Positions 34,509-46,213 of a stretch of DNA of 64,000 nt are shown here, piece after piece; position 1 is the first letter of the stretch, and each line of letters starts with the position of its first letter. The stretch is from Nigrospora sphaerica (lineage: Eukaryota > Ascomycota > Sordariomycetes > Amphisphaeriales > Apiosporaceae). The DNA is taken from positions 3,162,001 to 3,226,000 of the forward strand of contig JAGVVL010000002.1 of the NCBI GenBank assembly GCA_018287875.1. Reading direction: 5' to 3'. Under the pieces are notes generated by a model, which searched no databases, was not told the origin of the DNA, and saw nothing but the letters and a program-made list of their open reading frames with translations. Both the position numbers and the translations under genes were made by a program.

Positions 34509-36163
34509 TCAGGTGCGCCTCTGCAGGCCGATTTCGAGGCCCAGGGGTTTCCGCAGGAAGCCCTCGCGGGTTTCCATGACGTCCTGGCGCAGCTGGACGC
34601 GGTAGCGGCGGGCCCAGGTGGCGGCGATCATCTTCATCTCCATCTCGGCGACGTTGCGGCCGACGCAGGCGCGGGGCCCGTAGCTGAAGGGGATGAAAGC
34701 GTTCTTCTGGCGCTCCGTGACGTGGGCCCAGCGCTCGGGCCGGAACTCGTCGGCGTCGGGCCCCCAGATGTCGACCGAGTGGTGCATCGAGTACGTCGGC
34801 ACGCTGAGCACGGTGCCCGGCGGGAAGTAGTGGCCGCAGATGCGCACGCCGGGCGAGTTGGGCGGCACCTCGCGCGGCAGCCCGATGCCCGACGTGCAGT
34901 GGATGCGCAGCGTCTCGTTGATGACGGCCTCCAGGTACGGAAGGTTGCGGACCATGTCGAAGGACGGCACGCCAACGCCGTTCGGGATGGCCTGGTCCAG
35001 CTCCGCCTGCAGCTTCTCGAAGACGCCCGGCGTCCGCACGACGTGGTACAGCAGGGCGCACGACGAGTTGCTCGTCGTATCGCTTCCGGCAATCAGCTGC
35101 GTCAGGGCCTCGGCCGTGAGCTCCTCGAAGCCCAGGGGCTCGCCCTTTTCGTCCCGACCCTCCTGGAGGCGCGAGAGGAGGTCCTTGCGGTCGATGTCCG
35201 GGGGGTTCTCCAGCCGCTCCTTGACCCGGGCGATGGCGATGCCTGCCAGATTCTCCACGGCGGCAAGTCCCTGGGTGAAGAACTTGTCCGGAAGCCACTT
35301 GGCGTACGGCTTCAGCTCCGGCAGAGTGCCTAGAGTGGCCGAGACCTCGCCTCGGCGGTTGAGGATCTGGACGGCGGGCGCGTAGATGGGCGGGGCGTCA
35401 CGGCTCATACGGACCTCAGCAAGATCGGCGCCCGTCTGCAACATGCCGAACGGAGCACCGAAGGCCAAGTCGCCGATGGTATCGAAAGCGACGAAGCTGG
35501 GCCGAGTCAGTGTCGGAAGCCGTGGGAGTCGTGGGAGTTCCGGGGCCGCGCAAAGACTTACTTGAACCAATCGAGGCAGTCGAGCTGCGCATAGCCGTCG
35601 GGCTCGCGCGTCTTCTTGACGAGCTCGTCCCACTGCTTGACGAAGTTCTCGAGGTTCTCATGGATGTAGGGCTCGAACTGGCCCACCGACTTGGGGGCAA
35701 AGGTGTGCGAAACGAGTTTCCTCTTGCGCGTGTGTTCGTGGCGGTCTCTCGTGTTGAAGAGACCGCGGCGGATGGAGACAAAAGCGTCATAGAAGGAACT
35801 GGACCGCTCTTCTCAGTACGGGTCGCAAGGAGGAGGGGAAACTATGGGGTCTCACGATTTCAGGAAGCCGTTCCCGTGGCCGTAGATGACCTGGATGGCG
35901 GCATCGTCGGCAATGCTGACATGGTTCGGCTGGATACGCACGACGGGGCCCAGCTTCTTGTGCACCTCGTGGACGTACTCGTACCGCTTGCCCACGCGAC
36001 AGGTGTAGAGAAGCCATAGGTTGCTCAACGAGGCGCCGAAGGGCGAAGGTAGGCCGCGCAGATGGCGGAAGGTCCAGAAATAGGGGACGAGGTAGAAGGC
36101 AGCCAACGAAGCAACGGCCACGACCAAGGCCCAAGGGGTGAGCAGCAGGTGAAGCAACGCCAT
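34509..36163 (-). CDS. bphA: Cytochrome P450, CYP53 family: benzoate 4-monooxygenase
   Basis: Three exons (35856-36163, 35562-35798, 34509-35496) join in frame to 510 residues. A hydrophobic N-terminal anchor (about residues 5-30) puts it on the ER membrane. The I-helix oxygen-binding motif AGSDTT begins at Ala318, the K-helix ExxR is Glu376/Arg379, and the heme-ligating Cys459 lies in FSYGPRACVG. The segments VRIQPNHVSIADDAAIQ, IYGHGNGFLKS, FYDAFVSIRRGLFNTRDR and FGAPFGML are those I associate with CYP53A benzoate para-hydroxylases such as Aspergillus BphA. The enzyme turns benzoate into 4-hydroxybenzoate with NADPH-P450 reductase, feeding it to the protocatechuate/beta-ketoadipate route and detoxifying benzoate. 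The symbol follows the Aspergillus name. It faces a carboxylate-type transporter gene tail to tail. Confidence 0.93.
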
Positions 36164-37877
36164 CGTGGTTGCCGATGCGATAGCCTGGTGTACGTCGTCG
36201 GTGGTGGCTGAGAAGAGGGACGGGCCCCAAGATCATAGATATACAGGCGAGACACTTGTGACCTTGGCGACGCGGCGACAGTCTCGGGACTCGCGGCCTC
36301 GTCGTGAGCGCGAGAACCCCCTCTGCCCATCCACTTCTTTTTCCAAGTGGCGTCACTGGGCTGGCAGGCCAGTCCTAGTCCTAGTCTCGGTCTTTCCCCG
36401 CAGGAGAGGGGGGAAGTGAACGGGGCAAGCTCCGCCAGCTAGGGGGCCCAAAACTGGGGTAATTGGGACGAGGATTGGCGGTGCTGGCATCGCAACTCGC
36501 CGCTTGTTCCCGCATCATTCGTCTCGGGTTTCGGGCCCAAGCCGGCGCTGCCCCCCCTTGCTAGCGACTTGCTGGTGATCTCGGGAACCACGGTCGGCAG
36601 TAGAGGTGCAGGACAGCGGCACTGCGCTCTGCCCTGCACACGCCGCGGCCGCCTGCCAATGATATTTCGCCCGATTACTTACCGACCTTGTCTGGGTAGA
36701 TCCCCCACCCACGGCCAAACTCTGAACGCTCCGTCTCGTCCGGATGACCCATGGTCTGTCAATAAATATCAGAGTTTTCCAGCCTGGCGGTCCGGATGAT
36801 GCGAAGCAGCGGAGGTCCCGATAGGGCTACGAACGGCACGAACCGTCCAGAATCCATGTTCATGTTTGTGCGAAAGGGAGTGCAGATATGCAGGCACCTG
36901 GAGTCTTGCCTACCTACGGCGAGAGTTTGTACATGTGCTAACAGACGGGGGTTGGGGGCAAGTGCAGCCCGGCGTTGGGACGGAATGTCGAATACCTACA
37001 TATTCAAGTTACTAACCCCGGTACCCAGAAATCCCCGGTAGGGCTCCAGCCATTGCATCGCATCAAGGATCGCCCATTGGTTTTCACGGACTATAACTGT
37101 TTCGTAGCGCAATGCTTGACCGGTTGGCCGTCTACAAAGACAAGCATGCACCATCTCAACGTTGCTGCATTGCATTATGGATAAGCGGAATGAGCATCCA
37201 GATACATGTCAACGTGCAAATGCCATCTTTCAGCAATAAGGAGATGCGGGCGATCAAGAGTTGCGTAGATAGCTGCTGATCCGTTGTATAAACGATGCAA
37301 CACTTACATAATGACCTTTTACAAATCATGTCCTCTGAACAGGACGATGGTCCTCGGAATGGCCATGCAAGTTCCCCTGTGCCTGAACATGGACATTGAG
37401 TTGTCCAACTAGGCCTTGATGAATGGGAATGCGAAGCTTGTCCCCAGCATCGTGTCCCAGCATCGTGTACGGAAAAGGCAAGGTTTTGGCATGTGAGAGC
37501 TTTGAACCCTACTCTTCTTACATGGCGCCCACAACGAACCCTTTGTGAACGACGCACATAGAGCTTACAAGGATATCTATTTTATCCCGATCACTCTCTT
37601 CGTACTCGGAGCGACATTAATTGTGGACCATATCATCTGCTGCTGATTTGGGCATTAACCGGACAATCACGTTATACCCTGACCCTTTGAGGGTTGGCAA
37701 CCGGCGCGTAGACTGGCCCGCCGCCCTCCAAGTATGTAAGGAGCACCACTGCCTTGATATTTTTCGCATCTATTTTGGCCGGAGAACTTCAAGGATAAGA
37801 AGTACTTAAGTAAGCAAGCATTACCCAGAGCCAAGCCACGGTCGTTAGCCAACTCGCTACTCAGAAGACCTCGCACC
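36164..37877. other. Intergenic region: CYP53 promoter and upstream flank
   Basis: 1.7 kb without a coding-like frame. The left end is the CYP53 promoter. A 13-base word (CCCAGCATCGTGT) is repeated in tandem at about 37443-37468. The right end is the upstream region of the small CxxC gene at 37878. Confidence 0.5.
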
Positions 37878-38096
37878 ATGGACAGCCGGTTCAGGATCTG
37901 CCTCCGTTGCAAAAGAACGCTCAAAATCTCTTTTTTCGTCGACGCCGGCCGCAAAATCCATAGGTATTGCCTGCCTTGCCGAGAGGAGGCCCGACGCTCC
38001 ACGAGCCGCCAGACCAACCCGAGCCCCGGACAGGCGGGGGGCGCTGAAGAAGAGCGGCGATCCCTTTGGTCCCCGTGGCGCAAGAGCGACAAGTAG
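37878..38096 (+). CDS. Small CxxC/CxxC putative zinc-binding protein
   Basis: A 72-residue frame with an ideal start context (GCACCATGG). Cys8/Cys11 and Cys31/Cys34 form two CxxC knuckles 19 residues apart, with aromatic residues (FF at 19-20, Y30) between and beside them, as in small zinc ribbons. The C-terminal half is basic and Ser/Arg/Pro-rich. I recognise no named family. It could be a genuine small nuclear or nucleic-acid-binding protein, the surviving exon of a larger gene, or chance; the four-Cys spacing and start context favour a real gene. No intron is needed. Neighbours (CYP53 to the left, SDA1 to the right) give no hint of function. Confidence 0.42.
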   Translation: MDSRFRICLRCKRTLKISFFVDAGRKIHRYCLPCREEARRSTSRQTNPSPGQAGGAEEERRSLWSPWRKSDK

Positions 38097-39096
38097 GGGG
38101 GGCTTGGCCATCTTTCCGGGGGGTCAAGATAGGCAGTTGCATCAGTGACGAAAGAAAGGACGGGCCGGTACCCCCTCTCCCCCTTCGAAAACAATATCCT
38201 ATCCCTTGGGCAAATGTGACCGTGTGAAGTCTGATGTTAGCAAATGGCCGCGTTCCTTCGTGGGCCGTACAAAGGAGATTAAGACGCTCACGGAGTGCTT
38301 GTAGATCCTTACGAGCTCCCTGACGGGATGGATGAAAGTGCCATTTCATCAGTGATGCTTGTTATCTAGACTGAGACCTCGGTTATAGTAGGGGTTCATC
38401 AAAAAGTATGTGGCAGCACAGAACCGGAAGAACCGCACTGGATTTCGATGTACATTTCTTACTCGTGGCCTCAATTGGATCACTATCCGCTACGCTGATG
38501 ATTTCCGTAGGCTGGCGGGTGAGGAGTCCTGCCGACAAACATAGTTCAACCTCCGCCGTCACAGCCACTGGCCCGGCGCGCCGATAAGCATACAGCGTTT
38601 ATGTACTCCAGAGACGAGTCTTCAGTAAATAAACTACAGGACACCAGCAGCCGCAAGACTTTGGTTCTTTCTACTTACATGACTCTCGGCGGAACTGCGG
38701 AACGGCTAATGGGGACGGGTCGAAAGGGCGGAAGAAGAAGCCGCATGCAGTTTCAGCGTGCAGCACGTCGAGGCATCGACCCAGTGGCATGACGGCCCAG
38801 GCGAAAAGTATGCGGTGACTTGATGCCCTTGGGACGGATGAAATTTGGAGGGGTTTGGAAAGAAAGAGTTGATGGCCGCAAGGGTCCAAGTGAATCCAGA
38901 ACGGCATTCAGCATACACACGCGAGAAGGCGTTTATTTGTTTACATATTATAACTGACAAAGCAGGTCATATATAAATCATTCACCTCGTATATGGTGAG
39001 GCATCGGCACAGGTGGGTCGTTGGGACATACTGCCAGGACGGCAATGGAATTGGGTATTAGGCTGGGCGAGTACGCAGGGGTGAACACCACACAGT
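38097..39096. other. Intergenic region, no gene seen
   Basis: One kilobase between the small CxxC gene and the 3' end of SDA1. Base composition is mixed with A/T-rich patches around 38930-38990, which probably belong to the SDA1 3' flank. No coding-like frame is present. Confidence 0.55.
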
Positions 39097-41740
39097 TTAT
39101 CTGGCAACACCGTTCCGTCTCCGTCCTCCCGACTTGTTCCTCGCGATGTGGTTCTTGAGCGCCGTCCTGGTATCCACCAGACTTCTCTTCTGCTTGGACT
39201 TGGCTTTGCCCAAGGTCATCAGGAAGTTCTTCTTGCGGGCCTTCTCCTTGTTCGTTGTGGACTTGCCCTCGGCCTCCTTCTTGGACTTGCGGATGGCCTG
39301 GGTCGACTTGTGCTCCACGCGATCCGGCTTTCCTTCCTTGGCCATGGCCACGCGCTCCTCCTTGGTGGACTTGCGCAACCTTGCGGGCGCCTCGATCTGT
39401 TCGGCCGTCAGGCCTTCGTCGAAGTGGCGTGCCTCGTCTTGCTTGCGCTTCCTGTTGCCCATGGCCTTGTCGAGGCTTGCTTCCATGCGTAGTTCCCGCA
39501 GCTTGGCCAAATCAGCCGGCGTCAGGATCGAAGTCGTGGCGAGTTTCGAGAGCCTCTCTGCTTCCGCGGCAGCATCCATCGTTTCGTCGTCGTCTTCGTC
39601 TTCGTCGCCATCTTCCCCATCGCGCTTCTGTTTCTTGGCCACAGGTTCCTCTTCGTCTTCCGAGTCGCTGACCCGGATCCACTCGCCAGAATCGCTGCTT
39701 TCATTCGACGCGACCTCCCAACCGTCGGAATCCTCAGCATCTTCCTCATCTTCATCACCACCCTCGGCATCTTCGGGCAGGCCCTTCTCGGCGCGCTTCC
39801 GCTTGCGCTCTTCCTCTTTCCACTTCGCAAGAAGCTCCAGTCCTTCGATGCCACCAGCGTCTACCTCGCCGAACTTTCTCTGCCGCTGCTCGCCGCTTCG
39901 AAGGTTGATGGTCGCGTCCTTTCCACGGTCTTTCTTGGCCAGCATCTCGGCACCCTTCTCACGGTACAGAGAAAGCAGTCCCCTGGCCGCCATTGAAACG
40001 CCCTTGTCCTTGGACTTGCGATACTGCACGAGATCTTGCAGCAAAGTGTCATTCATAGCCAACGGCTGCCTGGCACAGATCTCACGGATCGAGTTGAGAC
40101 CGGCCGAGCAAACCTCGCTCGCCGCAGCTTCGCTGACGAATTCGTTGGCAATTTTCTGCAACAGAACTTCCAGTACATCGGCTGGAATGTGTTAGTCTCT
40201 GCCCCGCTTCAAATGACATGGACTGGCACATACGAGGTACGAGCTCGTGAGTCGACTGAGCCAGACTAGCGAGAATAGACGTAACCGACGCTTGCCTCGG
40301 GGTGAGATACTTGGTGAACCTGCATCTGTTAGTCTGCGACTACACGGAGTAGTTCGGGCATGCAGTGGGTCCCCCAACGTACCAAGAATACAGCGAAAGA
40401 ACAGTCAACTTGTGCAAGCCCACCAATCGCGTGACGAGTTGCAGCACTTGAAGTTTGGATTCGAGGGCAAGCTTAGTCTTTGAGTTCTGGAGGTGCTTCT
40501 GGAAAAGGGTCTGTAACAAATGTCAGTAGGCTTTTTCAAGCCAGGAAAGCCGGGAAAGTTACCTCGGCGAATCCCTGAGGATCGTGCAAGAGATGAAGAG
40601 CCTATGGTTCGCAAGAGTCAGCGAGTGTTCGAATGGCCCTGGGTTTCTTGTCGTTGTCTGCACGGCAGCTATAGGGTTCAGAACCAAACAACAAAGGGTA
40701 GCTTACGGAAAAGTTCAAGGGGCTTGGGGCATTCTTCTTCTTCTCCGATTTCTTAAGCTTTTCAACAGCCTTGCCCAGGGCTTTCTTCTGTTTTTTGGTC
40801 TTCTTGTTGATTTGAAGCTGATGCTTCACTTTCTTGATGTCGGGCGTCTGATACCGCAAATGTTAGAAAATGCGACCACGAGTTTACGCGAAGAACACCA
40901 GACGCGGAAATTCCCCATCGTATAGCTGCTCTGCTCTCCGGGACACTTACCTCTTCATCGCTGGCATCATCCTCCTCTCGTTCCTGATCGCTCCCAAGAA
41001 AGAAACGGACACCACCCACGACGACCTTTTCATTGTCGGCGAGACAAGCCTCCTTCATGATGGCCACTGGCTTGGCATCGGTCCACAGCTGGCGCCGCCA
41101 CATTTCGCGTGTCAGCTTGATGGCCCATATCGCCTTGGGGGATGTCCGATCGCTCGTAACCAGGGTGAACAGCGAGTTCTGAACAACGCGGTTTAGCTTG
41201 TGGTTGGTGGCCTTCGTGTTGGAATTTCGCAGGTCGCTGACGATCTTGCTGAAAAGAAGCGTGCGCAGAGATTTGGACGGCGTCGAGACGAGGATGGGAA
41301 TGAGGGTCGTCAGGAGGTAGCTGGAATCAACTACATCCTTCCTTCGAAGGAGAACCAAGCTGCTGACAATCTTTTCTCGTAGTTCGGGCTCCAGTACGGC
41401 ATGGTGCCTCGTTAACGTGTCCTTCAGGCCGTCGGCGAAAACCGTCGCGATTTCGGGGTACAGATCGGCGACATGGGCGATGAGGTCGACCAATTCGCGG
41501 TAGGAAATCAGGACGTTCGAGTCGCTCGTGACGGGTGCAGCAAGGAACTGGTCCCTGGCAGATTCAAACTGGCTCCAGAGCTCGAAGAACTCGCTCTGGT
41601 ATGCTCTAGCAGCCTGTCAGCACAGTCGCTTTGGTCGGCAGCAGGGAGAAGTAGGAAAAGACGTACTGTGGATCCCGTCGGATTCTGTATTGCAGACTGG
41701 CCAAGTCGGCCTCGGTTTTCTCGAGCGCTGTTCTGCCCAT
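39097..41740 (-). CDS. SDA1: SDA1 family 60S ribosome biogenesis protein
   Basis: Seven exons (41667-41740, 40951-41605, 40707-40847, 40563-40601, 40383-40510, 40234-40319, 39097-40181) join in frame to 735 residues, close to yeast Sda1 (767). The start MGRTALEKTEADLASLQ is followed by an N-terminal HEAT-like region containing YRELVDLIAHVADLYPE, then a Lys-rich linker, a second helical region through exons 4-7, a long acidic Asp/Glu tract (about residues 510-580) and a very basic C-terminus ending in KNHIARNKSGGRRRN. Sda1 is an essential nucleolar/nuclear factor for maturation and export of pre-60S particles, and is named for its actin phenotype. The acidic-then-basic tail is typical of nucleolar proteins. 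Exon 4 is a 39-nt microexon. The acceptor of exon 2 (TAG at 41606-41608) is the least certain border. Confidence 0.95.
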
Positions 41741-42785
41741 TTTGTCGTGAGCGCGGCGGCGATTTAGATGTAGCCGACAAAAATGCAAGCCAGCGCGTCC
41801 GGCCCTGCGCTTTCCAGGTGTCGCTGGGGGTGGAAACAGAAATTTTGGGAAATCGACTTGTTGATTAGCGATAAGGAGGACCCCTGCGGCGCTCTAGAGG
41901 GGCCTTGTGGGTACTTTGATCTGGAAGGCGGCACCTAAACGCCCCACCTGGCCGACGTAGTTGTTCGTCCCCCTGCACGTTAGAACAACCCTCAAGAAAT
42001 GGATGATGGCTTCCCAGCACAAGACACGTAGATACTACCCTATTCACTACACAGGGGTTGTAGGTTGAAGGCCCCTGAGTACACTTGAGCCTGTGTTGTT
42101 GTCTCTTGGGTATGGTGTACTTACCCATTTACTAGAGATTCTGGGTAGGAGGTAGGTATGAATGTACTTACTTATCTAAGAGGCAAGTATGAGATCCTAA
42201 CTAGCAGCGAGCTTTGAATACAGCTACATGAGGTACCTGCCTGTATGTACTGCATACCTCTTACCGAACCTAGAAGAGGTAAGTAAAGTACCAAGCCTAC
42301 TGCTCGGCTACTAAATCCCCCCTTAAGTAAGGGCGTTACCATACCTTACGCATTTTGAGTTGAACGGTAGGCAGGCTAAGTGATGTGTAGGGATACACGC
42401 TAGGGGGTCCCTCACTTCGGCTGGGCAGTTCGTACTACTCCACACATGTACTTACCTAAGTAATTATCCCATCTTCCAACTTCATACTTCAATTCACCAT
42501 TCCCTAATACCCCGAATTCCCACAGACTGTCGACAATGCACCTTTCGCCAGCTTCTACCAGGCGATGATACGTCTCTCGCAGTGAGAAACAGATGACGAC
42601 GTGCCAACCAGCAACCCTCGTCACGCCGTTGCAGTGTCGACATTTGCGCAGAGTCCACCTGGAAGTACCTTCCAGAGCAACAAGTGATACGGACCGAACC
42701 AGGGGGCACGTTCAACGAGGGCACCTACAGTGTCCTACTGTGGAATAGACTGCATTGTCCTTTTTAAGGACCCCACGCAGTCCCC
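41741..42785. other. Divergent promoter region rich in TACCTA/TAGGTA words
   Basis: This interval separates SDA1 (leftward) from the F-box gene (rightward). From about 42110 to 42500 it is A/T-rich and dense in TACCT, AGGTA, ACTTAC and AAGTA words in both orientations. The same vocabulary appears near 16540-16690, 30180, 37730 and 47170. No gene is seen. Confidence 0.5.
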
Positions 42786-44482
42786 ATGACTGGTGCAGAA
42801 CCCGGGGGTTACAACTTCCTTCCTGCCCTTCACTCTGCACCCTACCAGCGACCAAGTCAACCGATTACTGGCACAATGGACACTGCTATGACCAGGCTGC
42901 TCGAGAATGGTGAGCCTAGCTCCCAGGCACGAAAGGCCAAACTGCGCGAGATGGTAACTGGCGGTGCTCTCGCCCTTGACGAGCTTCGATATCTCAAACA
43001 GCTCCTGGAGGATGTTACTTTCCAAACCGACATCTTCTCGAGGATCCCGTTGGAGCTCGCGGCCATCGTGGTCCAGCATTTGAATCTCCATGATCTTTGG
43101 GCTTGTTACGCCGTGTCGAAGCCGTGGCATGCCAGATTAATGGCCGACCCCGTCGCCACTGTTTTGGCTGGCATTCATTTCCCAGCGCTTGCTGAGAAGT
43201 CAAAAGATCAAGCTCAAGGCCCCGACATCGGCACTCAGTTCCAGGAAACCCTGCGAAACTCATTACGACGGACCGAAGCGCCGGCTCGGTCGAAACTAGC
43301 GAAGAAGTTCCGTTGGCGACACGAGACTCTATTCACTACCGACGACCCGACGGTATCTCAAAGAGCCCTGTTTGAGTTTCCATCCATGGCCATAGAAACA
43401 AAACCCCTCTATTCTCACGGCCGGATCGCCTGGATGCCTGAAGGTTTCACCATATGTGTGGACTCGCTAGTCACTCTGAAGCGGAAAACCTTCTCGTTCC
43501 CCGAAGGCAAGCTGCTAGGGCTGGCATCTGAGATGTCTCTCTTAGGCCTGGGAAGCCAACTTGTGGTGGCAACTATGGGGAGAACGATTATCGCCTGGGA
43601 CCTGGAAACGGGGCGGCGAGAGCAAGCAAAACTGCCCGTGCGAATGTACAAGTGTACCGTAGAAGGGGACCAAATCGTCCTCACCGGGAGCTCGCAAGTT
43701 TTCATATATAAACACGGAGGTGAGTACGCCCGCAACCGATATTTTGAATTCGTGCCAAGACGAGACTCGCAAATAATATTACATACTCTTGATGAAGAAT
43801 GCTAATTCCACTATGGTGTCAAGGTGCGCTCCTTGAACTTGCTATTTCGAGCCTGCCGCAACATAACGGGCCTATCCACCATCAGCAGATCTTCATGGAA
43901 GCCATCACCCACCCCGGCAATGACAATACCATTTTTGTATTAGCTGGACTGCCTAGAAACCTCCAAGTTATCATCATACACGAGTTCACAGATCGAAAGT
44001 GGACCACGTCTTATGAGCATCCTATACATGGCCAATCAAAGCCACAGCGCCGCTTCCAGAAAGCCAACTCGCACGGATCCTATGCTTTGTGCCACAGCCA
44101 GATCGATGATCCTGGAGAGATTCCCGCCGATGCTTGTCACTCTTCAAGAAAAGTCCGGCACGGGCAGCTTACAATTTGTGTTGCGTACTTCAACATTTAT
44201 CATCGGGCGTTTTCTCGCCAATACTTCCAGATACCGGCTCCCTTTTATTGCTCGGACTTGTCGGCATGGGAGGGCTGTATTGCCACGAGTTACTGGCATC
44301 ATCCTTCCACCATCGTTGTCCACCAATCCAGTCTTCAATACCGTGCACGGAAGACCCAATCGGAGGAGTACGAGGTGGTAGAGGGACCGGAGGACGATGA
44401 CAAGCCTCCGGAAGTTTTGGGGGCTGATGATTTGTTCCTTGTTGCGGCTCATCGGCGGTCCTTCATCGCTTGGGGATTCTGA
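42786..44482 (+). CDS. F-box domain protein
   Basis: Two exons (42786-43719, 43824-44482) with a GTGAGT donor and an in-frame acceptor give 530 residues; without splicing the first frame stops at 43802. A second ATG at 42876 has a better context (ACAATGG) and would give 500. The F-box lies at about residues 84-122: FSRIPLELAAIVVQHLNLHDL, then WACYAVSKPWHARL, the usual Pro-Leu-Glu plus Ser-x-x-Trp pattern. The rest has short strand-like repeats with WDLETGR and IIAW motifs, suggesting a WD40-like or beta-propeller substrate module, though no clean repeat array is visible. F-box proteins link substrates to Skp1-cullin ubiquitin ligases. The substrate is unknown. The codon bias is weaker than in neighbouring genes, as is usual for fast-evolving fungal F-box genes. 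Confidence 0.8.
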
Positions 44483-44995
44483 ACACGGGTGCTCGACTTT
44501 TTTGCAGCAAACACAGATCAACCCTTGGAGGGCCTCGCCCCTTGCGGTCAATACTCATTACCGACAAACCTGAATGCGGGTCTTACCTCACAGCTACGTA
44601 TCGGAACTTGAGGATCCGGCTCAGGATATGAGGTAATGACATGTCAGCATCTGTTTAGCATAAATGATGCGCATAGCTTGGGTTTAGCTACCATCGAGTT
44701 GAAGCGGTGCACACATAGGTCGTTGGTTGGCGGTGCCAATCGGCATTCGGCGACACGAGCAGAAAGAACAGGACCGAGGAATATACCCAGTCCTGCGATG
44801 AAATATCAAGGGTGTGTCCCTGGATATACTCGATTCTCATCATATCGTCGCTCTGCATGCTGTACCAGAAAGCAATATCAACAGAGCAGAAAAGGTACAA
44901 GGGGCAGCCAGGGCCGACGAAGAGCGCTGGCCAAGCTGAGGTGCCACGCGCCCATAATGTTTACGGGGCAAGCCGCTTCTGCTGGCATATCTGCC
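44483..44995. other. Shared 3' flank of F-box and AA9-CBM1 genes
   Basis: A 513-base convergent interval expected to hold both 3' UTRs. Frames crossing it are extensions of the neighbours or noise. Confidence 0.6.
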
Positions 44996-46213
44996 TCAAG
45001 CCGGCAAACATTGCGAGTAGAATTCATTGCTCTTCACGCACTTGGCCCCCGCGACACACACGGTCGACCCAGTGTAACCCGTTCCACCGCACTGCCCGTA
45101 AAGCTGAACAGGATTGCCGGTGGGCTTGGGGGGCTGGGCGTCCGTCGAAGTGGCCGCCTTGGACGTGGTGGTCAGCAGCGTCGTGGTGGGCTTCGACGAG
45201 GCCGCCGACGTCGTGGTAGGAATCGGGCCGGGGTCGGCGCCGGCGACGCAGGTGGCGACCGGACCCCCCGGGGCCTTGTAGGTCGTGGGGTCGAAGCCGA
45301 AGTAGAAGTTGGGTATGTAGATATTTGAGTCATCGGCCGAGTAAGCCCCGGGCAGCGTGATTTTGGGGCTGCAATTGCCCCCGACGCTTGACGTGATTTT
45401 GAGTTGTATGCAACCGATGTAAAACTGGAAGGAGATCAGCAGTGTTGCATGCCAAGTCACGAAGAGCCATCATACCTGAGCGCCATCCTTGGCCTGGCTG
45501 GCATGGAGTGCCAGCATCTCGGACCGAAGCAGATACTGGCCACTCCTCAAGGTCTGGGGTAGTTTGAAGGTCCGGGTCATGTCGTCAGCGGACATAATCT
45601 CGTTGGCCCACTGCAAGACTTGGAGTCAGAATGTTCCGCATAGTGCTACGTTTGATGTGGAAGAGTGGTCTTGTGTGAAATGCGCGCGCTCGTTAGGTAA
45701 CGCGTGGAGGCCGATAGACGCCAAGGCGGTGCTTCTAGAGGATTGTATGGGCGAGGAAGGCAAAGAGAGTGGATTACCTTGCCGCCTACGAAGTTTTGTT
45801 CATCTATCTTGAACCAGCCGGCGCCGATGCCAGTAGCCATGGATGCATCGTCAACTGGCCCATAGAGCATGTGCGTGATGGGACCGGGGTGAGTGGACTG
45901 GTCCCACTGGACCTTGATGGTGTCGCCAGCGTTGGCTGCGATGGTCTCAACACCCGAAGGCACCTTGGCGCCGTTGACATTGCAGACGATGTCGTTGCTT
46001 TTTACGTCGACCTGGGTGCCTTGTGTCAGCGGGAAGTAGAGGGGTTTATCGGTACCAGCAAGGCCATGTATTCCATACCACAGGGGAGTTACTAGGCGGC
46101 ATGCGTATGCCGACGCCCCTGCCGGGGGTCTTGCCGTTGATCCAGAACTGGTGTAGGTTCTGGTGAGCAGACACGGCTGCGATCAGCGAGAAAGACACAA
46201 TGGACTTCAACAT
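44996..46213 (-). CDS. Secreted AA9 lytic polysaccharide monooxygenase with C-terminal CBM1
   Basis: Four exons (46079-46213, 45778-46011, 45476-45610, 44996-45424), all splitting between codons, give 310 residues. Residues 1-16 are a signal peptide; the mature chain starts [11 protein letters not shown], so the copper-binding N-terminal His is in place. In mature numbering the second ligand is His70 (in THPGPITH), with His143, Gln152 and axial Tyr154 (AQFYIGC). The catalytic domain ends at about residue 230, followed by a Thr/Ser/Pro linker and a CBM1 at 274-310 with four cysteines (280, 291, 297, 307) and the cellulose-binding aromatics Tyr277, Phe303 and Tyr304. The CBM1 anchors the enzyme to crystalline cellulose for oxidative cleavage. 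The two AA9 genes in this window are distant relatives: different intron positions, different start motifs (HYTFP against HQNLH). Confidence 0.95.

Noticed and set aside
6601..46213. A cellulose-degradation gene cluster
   Set aside because: The two AA9 genes are about 37 kb apart with many unrelated genes between them, so physical clustering is not supported.
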